DNA from: an uncultured Gammaproteobacteria bacterium
GTDB taxonomy: Bacteria > Pseudomonadota > Gammaproteobacteria > Acidiferrobacterales > CAJVXG01
NCBI GenBank assembly: GCA_913009215.1
Contig: CAJVXG010000015.1
Span: 1 to 15,338, forward strand
DNA: 15,338 bases
Direction: 5' to 3'
Part shown: piece after piece, positions 7,132 to 14,739 of the stretch
Numbering within the stretch: the first letter of the stretch is position 1
How the letters are laid out: each line of letters begins with the position of its first letter
Program-made: the position numbers and the translations under genes
The notes under the pieces: model-generated
What the model saw: the letters and a program-made list of their open reading frames with translations, nothing else
What the model was told of the DNA's origin: nothing
Databases searched by the model: none

Positions 7132-8493
7132 ATGTTGAGTTTGTTATATACCATTGGCGCTTTCGTAGTTGCGTTAAGCATCCTTATTATTGTCCACGAG
7201 TTTGGTCATTACTGGGTGGCCAGAAAACTCGGCGTCAAGGTTTTAAAGTTCTCGGTGGGTTTTGGCAAAACCATATTCTCGCGCAAACTAGGGAAAGATC
7301 AAACCGAATTTGTCGTTTCCATGTTGCCACTCGGCGGTTATGTAAAAATGCTGGATGAATCAGAAGGCAAGGTAAGTAAGGCCGAGCTGCACCGTGCATT
7401 TAACAGGCAGTCTATACCAAAGCGTATGGCGATTGTGCTTGCTGGCCCGGCATTTAATTTTCTGTTTGCAATATTGGCTTTTTGGATCGTTTATTCTGTT
7501 GGGATCCAGGATATCAAGCCGGTTATTGGTGAGGTCAGGAGCAATTCCATTGCAGCGGTGGCCGGGCTTAGCAAGGGTGACGAGATACTGGAAATAGATG
7601 GAAAGGATGTCCAGGCGTGGAGTCACCGGAGGCTCTATATTTTTCACAAGGCACTTAAGGCGGAGAATGTCACACTCAAAGTAAAAAGCAGGCGCAACGA
7701 AACAAAAATAGTGACACTGAACCTGCAAAAGATTCCCGCGAACCGTATTGATGCACAATTATTCAGTCGTGAATTGGGCATCAGACCGGATTTACCGCTG
7801 GCACCAGCGATGGTAGGGAAGGTTCTTGATGGACCAGCCAAAAAGGCAGGGATGCAGGAAGGCGATCGTGTTGTTGCGATCGACGGTAAAAAAATACAGA
7901 CTTTTGCAGAAATGGCACGTTATATTCATGCGCGACCCGGTCGCAAGATGAATGTGACCGTTATCAGGGACGGGGTGCGTAAGAACATGCGCCTTACTAC
8001 TATGTCTTTCAAGTACAAGGACAAAATTATAGGTCGTATTAACATAGGATATAAACCAACTCGCATCCCTGATTCCTATCGCACAAAAATTAAATATCCT
8101 GTCGGGGGCGCCCTGAAAGAGGCCGTCGGCGATACCTGGCTGATGTCTGTGTTGACCCTGAAAATGTTGTATAAAATGGTGTTGCTTGAAGTTTCAGTAA
8201 AGAATATCAGCGGCCCAATAACAATTGCCGAGTATGCAGGTAGCACAGCAAGGTCAGGTATAGTGCGATTCTTGATGTTTCTTGCTGTCGTCAGTATCAG
8301 TCTGGCTATTTTGAATCTACTGCCAGTACCGGTTCTTGATGGTGGTCACTTTATGTATTACGTAATTGAGGCAATAAAAGGAAAACCGGTATCAGAGAAA
8401 ACTCTTCAGATAGGACAAACCATCGGTCTGATTTTGCTGGGGATGCTTATGTTACTCGCATTTTATAATGATATAACGCGACTTATTAAATAA
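7132..8493 (+). CDS. rseP: RseP site-2 intramembrane zinc metalloprotease
   Basis: Inner-membrane protease that cuts anti-sigma factor RseA after DegS, releasing sigma-E, and also clears signal-peptide remnants in E. coli. The start is the ATG at 7132 (MLSLLYTIGAFVV), aligned with E. coli, giving 453 residues (E. coli 450). The frame extends four codons to a GTG at 7120 inside dxr, which is less likely. The zinc site HEFGH is at 22-26 (catalytic E23) and the second motif NLLPVPVLDGGH at 395-406 (D403). Two PDZ domains lie at roughly 127-200 and 222-295. AAAAGG (7115-7120) is an 11-base-distant ribosome-binding candidate. Neighbouring bamA and skp make envelope proteins whose misassembly triggers this pathway. 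Confidence 0.97.
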   Translation: MLSLLYTIGAFVVALSILIIVHEFGHYWVARKLGVKVLKFSVGFGKTIFSRKLGKDQTEFVVSMLPLGGYVKMLDESEGKVSKAELHRAFNRQSIPKRMAIVLAGPAFNFLFAILAFWIVYSVGIQDIKPVIGEVRSNSIAAVAGLSKGDEILEIDGKDVQAWSHRRLYIFHKALKAENVTLKVKSRRNETKIVTLNLQKIPANRIDAQLFSRELGIRPDLPLAPAMVGKVLDGPAKKAGMQEGDRVVAIDGKKIQTFAEMARYIHARPGRKMNVTVIRDGVRKNMRLTTMSFKYKDKIIGRINIGYKPTRIPDSYRTKIKYPVGGALKEAVGDTWLMSVLTLKMLYKMVLLEVSVKNISGPITIAEYAGSTARSGIVRFLMFLAVVSISLAILNLLPVPVLDGGHFMYYVIEAIKGKPVSEKTLQIGQTIGLILLGMLMLLAFYNDITRLIK

Positions 8494-8512
8494 TAATATA
8501 TAAGAATAAAGA

Positions 8513-10810
8513 ATGATTTTTCGTAAATTAGTATTACTCATCCTGTTTATTGTTCTGCCAACAAACATTGCGTTGGCAGTAAGCAAATTTCTTGTCAAGG
8601 AAATAAGGGTAGAAGGTCTGCAGAGAATATCTGCCGGTACCGTATTTAATTATATCCCGGTCAAGGTTGGCGACCTTATGACACCGGAATTGTCCAGATT
8701 GGCAATCCGGAAATTGTTTAAAACCGGTTTCTTTCGAGATGTCCGTCTGGAGCGCGAAGGCAATGTATTGGTAATTCAGGTAGTAGAAAGACCAACCATT
8801 ACCAAAATAACCATTGAGGGTTCTAAAGAGATTTCTGAGGAAGACCTGAAACAAACCATGAAGCAACTCGGTTTGGCGGAGGGACGAGTATTTAATCGTT
8901 CTTTGCTTGATAAGGTGGAGAGAGAACTTAAGAAGACCTATTATAATGTTGGTAAGTATTCAGCACGCATAACAACAACCGTGACTCCATTGGAGCGTAA
9001 CCGCGTTATGTTACAACTGGATATCTCCGAAGGCAGGAAATCGGCTATTGTCGGCATTCATTTGGTAGGGAATGAAAAATTCAAAGACAAAAAACTGAGA
9101 AAGAACTTTAAACAAAAAACCAGGTCCAGTTTTGGTTTATTCAGATCGCGTTATCAGTATTCGAAACAGAAACTGGTGGGGGATATAGAAAGTCTACGTA
9201 ATTATTACCAGAATCGTGGTTTCATGAAGTTTAATGTGGAATCTACACAAGTATCAATTACTCCGGATAAAGAAAATGTTTTTGTAACAATCAATATCAG
9301 CGAAGGAAAAAAATATACGATATCCGGAATAAATATCGCCGGTAAGCTGGTTTTACCGGAAGCGGATATCAGAAAATTAATCACCATAAAGCCTGGCGAT
9401 GTATTCTCCAGGAAGATTACTACCAGGATCCAAAAGTACATCAATGATGCACATGGTGATATAGGGTATGCTTTTTCAAAGGTCAATATTGAGCCCAAAA
9501 TCGATGAAGCAACTGCAACAGTATTATTCACTTTTAATATCGACCCAGGTCAACGGGTATATGTAAGGAGAATTAATTTTTCCGGTAATACTATAACAAG
9601 CGATACCGTTTTACGAAGAGAGATGAGGCAACTGGAAGGGGGATGGTTATCAAGAAAGAACATTGAACGATCCAGGGTAAGGCTGCAGCGATTGGGATTC
9701 TTTGATTCTGTACGGATTAAAACCGAAAGGGTGGCAGGTTCCTCAGACCAGATGGACGTTACATTTGTGGTTAAGGAGCGACAGACCGGAAACGTCAATT
9801 TGTCAGTGGGTTATTCTGATGTTGACGGTGCCATTATCAGTGCCGGGGTTACACAATCTAATTTGTTTGGATCTGGCAAGAATCTCAGCGTATCGGTTAA
9901 TCGAAGTGACTCTACCAAAAATGCTAACTTTAGTTATTCCAATCCCTATTACACACTCGATGGAGTTAGCCGCGGTTTTAATTTATTTGTTACCGAGATT
10001 GACGCAGAAAAAGCATTCACCGCAGCCTATAATTCAAAAACCCTTGGTCTTGGTATGTTTTACGGGATTCCGGTATCAGAAAATAGAAGGCTGACGTTTG
10101 GTTTAACCGTAGAATCTCTGGAAATCTCAGTGCGTTCCGATACAGCGCAAGTGGCCAAGGATTTTGTGGCTGCGAACGGGGAAAAGAATACAATACTCAG
10201 GGCCAATCTATCCTGGGTGTACGATACTTTGAATAGCAGGGTATTCCCGTCAAAAGGTACTGTGCACCGTGTTTCCCTCGAAAGCGCTATACCTGGTAGT
10301 GAGCTCGAATATTATAGTCTCAACTATACGACCTTGAGATTTTGGAAAGTGACGGAAAGAACCACTTTCAGGGCAAAGCTGAATCTAAGTTATGGCGATG
10401 GCTTCGGTGATACGGAGACGCTACCCTTCTACAAAAATTATTTTGCAGGAGGTAGTAATACATTACGCGGCTATAAGTCTCGTTCGATAGGCCCGATAGA
10501 TAAGGCCACACCTTTCGATCCCATTGGCGGTAGCAAGCGTATATTGACTTCTTTGGAGTACTTTTTCCCAGCACCTGGGGCGGCTGAGGGCAACAATAAA
10601 CTAAAGTTGAGCCTATTTGTAGATGGGGGTATGGTATACGGGCCTGGGGAGGATGTAGACCTGAGCACCATGCGCTATACCGCAGGATTATCGGTTAGTT
10701 GGTTTACAGCCGTAGGCCCATTGCGTTTGAGCTTCTCAACTCCGTTGAATGAAGAGCCGGGCGACGATACAGAATCGTTTCAATTCTCAATCGGTGTTCC
10801 TTTCAGGTAA
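8513..10810 (+). CDS. bamA: Outer-membrane protein assembly factor BamA
   Basis: Omp85-family core of the BAM complex, which folds beta-barrel proteins into the outer membrane. The protein has 765 residues (E. coli 810). A signal peptide covers 1-22 (basic start, hydrophobic core, ALA before the cut). Five POTRA domains occupy about 24-92, 93-173, 174-265, 266-346 and 347-423, followed by a 16-strand barrel. The L6 loop motif appears as NTLRGYKS (649-656), the counterpart of VRGF, and the usual GP follows at 660-661. The barrel loops seem shorter than in E. coli, which explains most of the length difference. It ends FQFSIGVPFR, with Arg after the expected terminal aromatic. The ribosome-binding region is A-rich with no clear GGAG. 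It follows rseP after 19 bases. Confidence 0.97.
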   Translation: MIFRKLVLLILFIVLPTNIALAVSKFLVKEIRVEGLQRISAGTVFNYIPVKVGDLMTPELSRLAIRKLFKTGFFRDVRLEREGNVLVIQVVERPTITKITIEGSKEISEEDLKQTMKQLGLAEGRVFNRSLLDKVERELKKTYYNVGKYSARITTTVTPLERNRVMLQLDISEGRKSAIVGIHLVGNEKFKDKKLRKNFKQKTRSSFGLFRSRYQYSKQKLVGDIESLRNYYQNRGFMKFNVESTQVSITPDKENVFVTINISEGKKYTISGINIAGKLVLPEADIRKLITIKPGDVFSRKITTRIQKYINDAHGDIGYAFSKVNIEPKIDEATATVLFTFNIDPGQRVYVRRINFSGNTITSDTVLRREMRQLEGGWLSRKNIERSRVRLQRLGFFDSVRIKTERVAGSSDQMDVTFVVKERQTGNVNLSVGYSDVDGAIISAGVTQSNLFGSGKNLSVSVNRSDSTKNANFSYSNPYYTLDGVSRGFNLFVTEIDAEKAFTAAYNSKTLGLGMFYGIPVSENRRLTFGLTVESLEISVRSDTAQVAKDFVAANGEKNTILRANLSWVYDTLNSRVFPSKGTVHRVSLESAIPGSELEYYSLNYTTLRFWKVTERTTFRAKLNLSYGDGFGDTETLPFYKNYFAGGSNTLRGYKSRSIGPIDKATPFDPIGGSKRILTSLEYFFPAPGAAEGNNKLKLSLFVDGGMVYGPGEDVDLSTMRYTAGLSVSWFTAVGPLRLSFSTPLNEEPGDDTESFQFSIGVPFR

Positions 10811-10822
10811 TTCAGACATAGG

Positions 10823-11356
10823 ATGATGAATTTGTACAGAATGAAAATAAAACAGGTCATATTAATAAGTTTGGCGGTAATATGCCTTGGCTTTTTGCCG
10901 GGATTTGCAGATGCTGCTGGCCTAAAAATTGGTTATGTCAATATGGCGAAAGTGATCAAGAAGTCACCGCAAGCCGAGAATGCACTAAAGAAGCTCAGGG
11001 CAGAATTTGGTCCCAGGGATAAAAAACTGGTTGCGAAACGAAATGCCATCAAGGTCCTGGAACAGAACCTGATCAAGAATTCCCAGGTAATGAAACCTTC
11101 AGAACGACGCCTGAAAGAGCGTGATATTATACAAAAGAAAAGAGAACTCCGGCGTGAGTCACAGGAGTTTAATGAGGATTACAGCCTGCGCAGAAACGAA
11201 GAGCTGGCATCTCTACAAAAAGTAGTTAAGAAAGCTATTTTGGAGATTGCCAGAAGAGATCGCTTTGACCTCATAGTACATGAAGGAGTCACTCTTTATT
11301 CCAGCAAGAGAATTGATCTAACCGAGAAAGTACTCCGGAAATTAGGTAAAAAATAA
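10823..11356 (+). CDS. skp: Periplasmic chaperone Skp (OmpH family)
   Basis: Trimeric jellyfish-shaped periplasmic chaperone that holds unfolded outer-membrane proteins and passes them to BAM. A signal peptide ends near FADA (residues 28-31), followed by LKIGYVNMAKV, the conserved start of the mature protein. The middle (about 50-135) is rich in Lys, Glu, Arg and Leu, with a coiled-coil pattern matching the tentacles. The end (FDLIVHEGVTLYSSKRIDLT) completes the body domain. From 10823 it has 177 residues (E. coli 161). ATGs at 10823, 10826 and 10841 are all possible. None has an ideal ribosome-binding site, and all leave a functional signal peptide. It lies 12 bases after bamA, with which it cooperates. 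Confidence 0.93.
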   Translation: MMNLYRMKIKQVILISLAVICLGFLPGFADAAGLKIGYVNMAKVIKKSPQAENALKKLRAEFGPRDKKLVAKRNAIKVLEQNLIKNSQVMKPSERRLKERDIIQKKRELRRESQEFNEDYSLRRNEELASLQKVVKKAILEIARRDRFDLIVHEGVTLYSSKRIDLTEKVLRKLGKK

Positions 11357-11363
11357 TCAGCAT

Positions 11364-12308
11364 ATGACTATCAGGCTGGCAGAACTGGCCGAGAAGGTTA
11401 ATGGACATATCAAGGGTGATGGCGAGGAACTTATCACTTCGGTCGCAACGCTCGAGAATGCAACGTCAGGCCAAATCAGTTACATCGCAGAAAAGAAATA
11501 TATCCCGCTTCTTAAACAAACCAGGGCATCAGCCGTTATACTTTCTGAGCATGTAGCTGATCAATTTACAGGTAATGCCCTGATTATGGATAATCCACGA
11601 CTGGGTTTCGCCATCATTGCTCAATTATTGTCACCCATACAGGATATCATCAAAGGTATACACCCTTCGGCCTGCATAGATGAGGCAGCAACCATTGACC
11701 CCGATGTTTCCATTGGGCCCCAGTGTGTTATTGGGCCGCATGTAAGAATTGGGTCTGGGTGCATTATTTATCCGAATGTCACAATCCAGGCAGGAGTGCA
11801 GGTCGGACAGGAGTGTGTAATCCATGCCGGTGTTGTGATCGGAGCCGATGGCTTTGGTTTCACCAAAGACCAGGACCAATGGGTCAAGGTGCCACAGTTG
11901 GGCACGGTTGTTATTGGAAACCAGGTCGAGATCGGCGCCAATACGACGATTGACCGTGGTGCACTGGAAAATACCATTATTGAAGATGGTGTTAAATTGG
12001 ATAATCTTGTTCAGATCGCACATAACGTGCATATTGGCGAGAACACGGCCATAGCGGCATGCACCGGGATAGCCGGGAGTACCAGTATTGGCAAACGCTG
12101 TACTGTCGGTGGACAAGCTACCATCCTGGGACATTTGCAAATAGTTGATGATGTGCATATTACCGCCAGCTCGTTGGTCACAGGCTCCATCAATAAAGCA
12201 GGCAAGTACTCGTCCAGCATTCCTGCCATATCGGGGAGGGAGTGGAACAAGAATGTAGCCAGATTGCTTAAACTGGACCAGTTAATGCGAATATTAAAAA
12301 ATAAATGA
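11364..12308 (+). CDS. lpxD: UDP-3-O-(3-hydroxyacyl)glucosamine N-acyltransferase
   Basis: Third step of lipid A synthesis: adds a 3-hydroxyacyl chain from acyl-ACP to the amine of UDP-3-O-acyl-glucosamine in the cytosol. An N-terminal uridine-binding domain (1-~97) is followed by hexapeptide repeats of a left-handed beta-helix (~98-265) and a C-terminal helical part. Key segments are GADGFGF (160-166), the IGANTTIDRGAL segment (190-201) and QIAHNV (217-222), where H220 matches catalytic H239 of E. coli. The protein has 314 residues against 341. Comparison with remembered E. coli LpxD suggests that one 18-residue helix coil is absent between VSIG (115-118) and NVTI (138-141), and that the C-terminus is shorter. 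It lies seven bases after skp. Confidence 0.96.
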   Translation: MTIRLAELAEKVNGHIKGDGEELITSVATLENATSGQISYIAEKKYIPLLKQTRASAVILSEHVADQFTGNALIMDNPRLGFAIIAQLLSPIQDIIKGIHPSACIDEAATIDPDVSIGPQCVIGPHVRIGSGCIIYPNVTIQAGVQVGQECVIHAGVVIGADGFGFTKDQDQWVKVPQLGTVVIGNQVEIGANTTIDRGALENTIIEDGVKLDNLVQIAHNVHIGENTAIAACTGIAGSTSIGKRCTVGGQATILGHLQIVDDVHITASSLVTGSINKAGKYSSSIPAISGREWNKNVARLLKLDQLMRILKNK

Positions 12309-12324
12309 TTATTATATAACTATT

Positions 12325-12329
12325 GGGGA
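12325..12329 (+). promoter_or_regulatory. Ribosome-binding site deciding the fabZ TTG start
   Basis: GGGGA at 12325-12329 is eight bases before the TTG at 12338. No in-frame ATG lies between the lpxD stop and the conserved N-terminal region of fabZ, so a TTG start is required. The other TTG, at 12323, has no upstream site. Confidence 0.7.
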
Positions 12330-12337
12330 CTGCTACG

Positions 12338-12787
12338 TTGAATCAACTTGATATACACGAAGTGCTTAAGCACTTGCCGCATCGGTATCCGTTTATTCTG
12401 ATCGATCGCGTATTGGATTATACGCCAAACGAAACCTTGACCGCGATCAAGAACGTTACCATCAATGAGCCATTTTTCCAGGGTCATTTCCCGCATCGCC
12501 CGGTCATGCCAGGCGTTCTGGTTGTGGAGGCCATGGCGCAGGCCTGCGCCATTCTCACATTTAAAAGTCAGGGTACTTATCCGGGGGATGACGCGGTGTA
12601 TTATTTTGTCGGAATTGACAAGGCGCGTTTCAAGAAACCGGTCGAACCCGGTGACCAATTACTGATCAAGGTGGATGTAGACCGAATCATGAGGGGAATA
12701 TGGCGCTTCAAGGCGGAAGTCACTGTTGATGAACAGGTCTGTTGTTCGGCCGAACTAATGTGTACTTACAAGGAAATCAAGGAGTGA
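12338..12787 (+). CDS. fabZ: 3-hydroxyacyl-ACP dehydratase FabZ (TTG start)
   Basis: Hotdog-fold enzyme that dehydrates 3-hydroxyacyl-ACP during fatty acid elongation. It competes with LpxA and LpxD for the same substrates, which explains its place between lpx genes. From the TTG at 12338 it has 149 residues (E. coli 151). Motifs are LPHRYPFILIDRV, the catalytic H50 in FFQGHFPHRP and E64 in VVEAMAQA, then YFVGIDKARFKKPVEPGDQL. No ATG is available, so initiation is at TTG 12338 (preferred for its ribosome-binding site) or TTG 12323 (154 residues). The stop overlaps the lpxA start (GTGA), so lpxA translation is probably coupled to it. Confidence 0.95.
   Translation: MNQLDIHEVLKHLPHRYPFILIDRVLDYTPNETLTAIKNVTINEPFFQGHFPHRPVMPGVLVVEAMAQACAILTFKSQGTYPGDDAVYYFVGIDKARFKKPVEPGDQLLIKVDVDRIMRGIWRFKAEVTVDEQVCCSAELMCTYKEIKE
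12770..12774 (+). promoter_or_regulatory. Ribosome-binding site supporting the lpxA GTG start
   Basis: AAGGA at 12770-12774 is nine bases before the GTG at 12784. It supports initiation there rather than at the ATG at 12742, which lies deep inside fabZ. Confidence 0.65.
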
Positions 12788-13554
12788 TACACCAGACCGC
12801 CATTGTCCATAAAGATGCTAAGTTGGCGGATGATGTAGAGGTCGGCCCATATACGATTATTGGTGCCAGGGTAGAGATCGCTGAGGGTTGCTGGATTGGC
12901 CCCCATGTGGTCATTAATGGTCCGACCAAAATAGGGAAAAACAGCAAGATATACCAGTTCTCCTCTATTGGGGATGCACCACAGCACTCGGGACATCAAG
13001 GAGAGGATACCCGACTGGAAATCGGTGAACGTAATATTATTCGTGAATATTGTACTTTGAATCGGGGTAGCAGTGTTGGCGATGGCGTTACCCGTGTCGG
13101 TAACGATAATTTTTTGATGGCCTATGTGCATGTTGCCCATGACTGCATCATCGGTAATAACACCATATTTGCCAATTGTGCCAGTCTCGCTGGACATGTC
13201 GAAGTGGGGGATTACGCTATTCTGGGCGGATTCACTGTCGCACATCAATTTTGCCGCATAGGCGCCCACGGCATAACGGCACTCGGTACTTTTTGTTTCA
13301 AGGACCTCCCTACCTATTTTCTGGCCTCGGGCAACCCGGCCGTTCCTCATGGAATTAATGCAAAGGGATTAAAGCGTAGAGATTTTCCCAGGGAGAGCAT
13401 AGAGGCCATCAAGAGTGCCTACAAAGTGCTGTATCGTTCCAGGAAATCCTATAAAGATGCGCTTATGACGCTGGAAGATATGTCCAAATCATCGGCAGAG
13501 GTTGCTGAACTGCTAGCGTTTCTCAAAGGAACCGAGCGCGGTATTATTCGCTGA
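12784..13554 (+). CDS. lpxA: UDP-N-acetylglucosamine 3-O-acyltransferase (GTG start)
   Basis: First step of lipid A synthesis: transfers a 3-hydroxyacyl group from ACP to the 3-OH of UDP-GlcNAc. From the GTG at 12784 it has 256 residues (E. coli 262), starting MIHQTAIVHKDAK in line with the first beta-helix coil. The left-handed helix runs to about residue 185 and the helical C-terminus ends with TERGIIR. The catalytic base is H119 (VHVAHDC; E. coli H125), with H116, H138, H154 and R198 at the E. coli H122, H144, H160 and R204 positions. Two oddities: the E. coli K76 position is Gly (G70, in PQHSGHQGEDT), and the ruler position of E. coli G173 is Leu (L167). An ATG at 12742 is open but gives non-homologous residues. 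Confidence 0.95.
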   Translation: MIHQTAIVHKDAKLADDVEVGPYTIIGARVEIAEGCWIGPHVVINGPTKIGKNSKIYQFSSIGDAPQHSGHQGEDTRLEIGERNIIREYCTLNRGSSVGDGVTRVGNDNFLMAYVHVAHDCIIGNNTIFANCASLAGHVEVGDYAILGGFTVAHQFCRIGAHGITALGTFCFKDLPTYFLASGNPAVPHGINAKGLKRRDFPRESIEAIKSAYKVLYRSRKSYKDALMTLEDMSKSSAEVAELLAFLKGTERGIIR

Positions 13555-13557
13555 TTA

Positions 13558-14739
13558 ATGTCTATTTCGCCCACGAAACGGATTGGGGTAATCGCTGGCG
13601 AGGTCTCCGGTGATTATCTTGGCGCCGAACTGCTAAAAGAGCTGAATCAACAAAACCCCGGTATTGAATATATTGGTATATGTGGCGAGCTCATGAAACA
13701 GCAAGGTTGCACCAGTCTTTACCCGATGAGAACCTTGTCAATTATTGGATACCTGGAAGCCTTTATTAAATACATCAAAATTGTTCGTATTCGCAAAAGA
13801 CTCATTGAGTTCTTTCTTGCAAACCCCCCTGATTTATTTATTGGTATTGATGTCCCGGATTTTAACCTCAAGCTTGAAAAGAAATTAAAGAAGGCAGGTA
13901 TCCCTACTGTACATTATGTTAGTCCGACGGTCTGGGCATGGCGCAGTTACCGTATCCATGAAATAAAGAAATCAGTCTGCCATATGCTGACTTTATTCCC
14001 GTTTGAAGCGGAATATTATAAAAGATACAAGATACCGGTGACCTTTGTAGGTCATCCACTGGCCGACCATTTCGCTGTCTTGAAGACACAAGAAGAAAGT
14101 AAATTAGGGCTGGGTATTGCGGAGGGAAAGAAGGTATTTGCCATATTGCCCGGAAGCAGGAGAAATGAATTACGACATCATAGTCTATTACTGGCCAGGA
14201 CCATGAAGATTTTGCACAAGAATCACCCGGGGTGTGTATTTCTGGTCCCTTTAATCGGCAAAAAGAATCGTCAGATATTCAAAAAGGCACTGGCAAAGAT
14301 ATCTGTTGATACGGCATCGACTAAATTATTAGATGGTAATGCGCATGAGGCTATGTCAGCAGCAGACATGGTCATCCTGGCCTCTGGTACGGCAACACTG
14401 GAGGCCGCACTATTGAAGAAAGTAATGGTCGTGTTTTATCGCCTATCCTGGTTAAGTTATACCATTATTCGCTTGTTATCCCATGTGAAGCTGTATTCCT
14501 TACCGAATAATCTGGTAGGTTATGATCTGGTGCCGGAACTAATACAAAAAAATGCCACGCCGGAAAATATTGTTAAACGTGTTGAATCTTTGCTGGATAA
14601 CGAACATTATAAACAAAAAGCTTCGCACGAGTACGACATGATACGCAAGGAATTAAAAAAAAATGCAAGCCAGGGTGCTGCCAGAGCAGTCTTGCAAATA
14701 TTAAACAATAAAAAAGACGCAGAAAAAAATGAACAGTGA
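13558..14739 (+). CDS. lpxB: Lipid A disaccharide synthase
   Basis: GT19 glycosyltransferase joining UDP-2,3-diacylglucosamine and lipid X to form the lipid A disaccharide at the inner face of the inner membrane. The protein has 393 residues (E. coli 382). Motifs are AGEVSGDYLGAE (13-24), GIDVPDFN (96-103; D98 matches the important E. coli residue), HYVSPTVWAWR (119-129), VGHPLADHF (164-172), LPGSRRNEL (197-205), SGTATLEAAL (276-285) and YSLPNNLVG (313-321). The swapped C-terminal helix ends in a Lys-rich tail. It starts three bases after lpxA with no obvious ribosome-binding site, so coupling is likely. A run of nine A at 14655-14663 lies in its last part. It overlaps rnhB by 11 bases. Confidence 0.97.
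   Translation: MSISPTKRIGVIAGEVSGDYLGAELLKELNQQNPGIEYIGICGELMKQQGCTSLYPMRTLSIIGYLEAFIKYIKIVRIRKRLIEFFLANPPDLFIGIDVPDFNLKLEKKLKKAGIPTVHYVSPTVWAWRSYRIHEIKKSVCHMLTLFPFEAEYYKRYKIPVTFVGHPLADHFAVLKTQEESKLGLGIAEGKKVFAILPGSRRNELRHHSLLLARTMKILHKNHPGCVFLVPLIGKKNRQIFKKALAKISVDTASTKLLDGNAHEAMSAADMVILASGTATLEAALLKKVMVVFYRLSWLSYTIIRLLSHVKLYSLPNNLVGYDLVPELIQKNATPENIVKRVESLLDNEHYKQKASHEYDMIRKELKKNASQGAARAVLQILNNKKDAEKNEQ

Noticed and set aside
8464..8469. TATAAT near the end of rseP as a bamA promoter
   Set aside because: No -35 at 16-18 bases and no TG extension. I also saw no sigma-E-like GGAACTT/TCAAA pair upstream of bamA or skp, though such promoters exist in E. coli.
11631..12158. Open minus-strand frame of 175 codons opposite lpxD
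   Set aside because: As with lpxA, the repetitive beta-helix coding sequence leaves long open antisense frames; there is no family resemblance.
12766..13350. Open minus-strand frame of 194 codons opposite lpxA
   Set aside because: It is antisense to a clearly conserved gene, has no recognisable motif, and looks like a shadow of hexapeptide-repeat codons.
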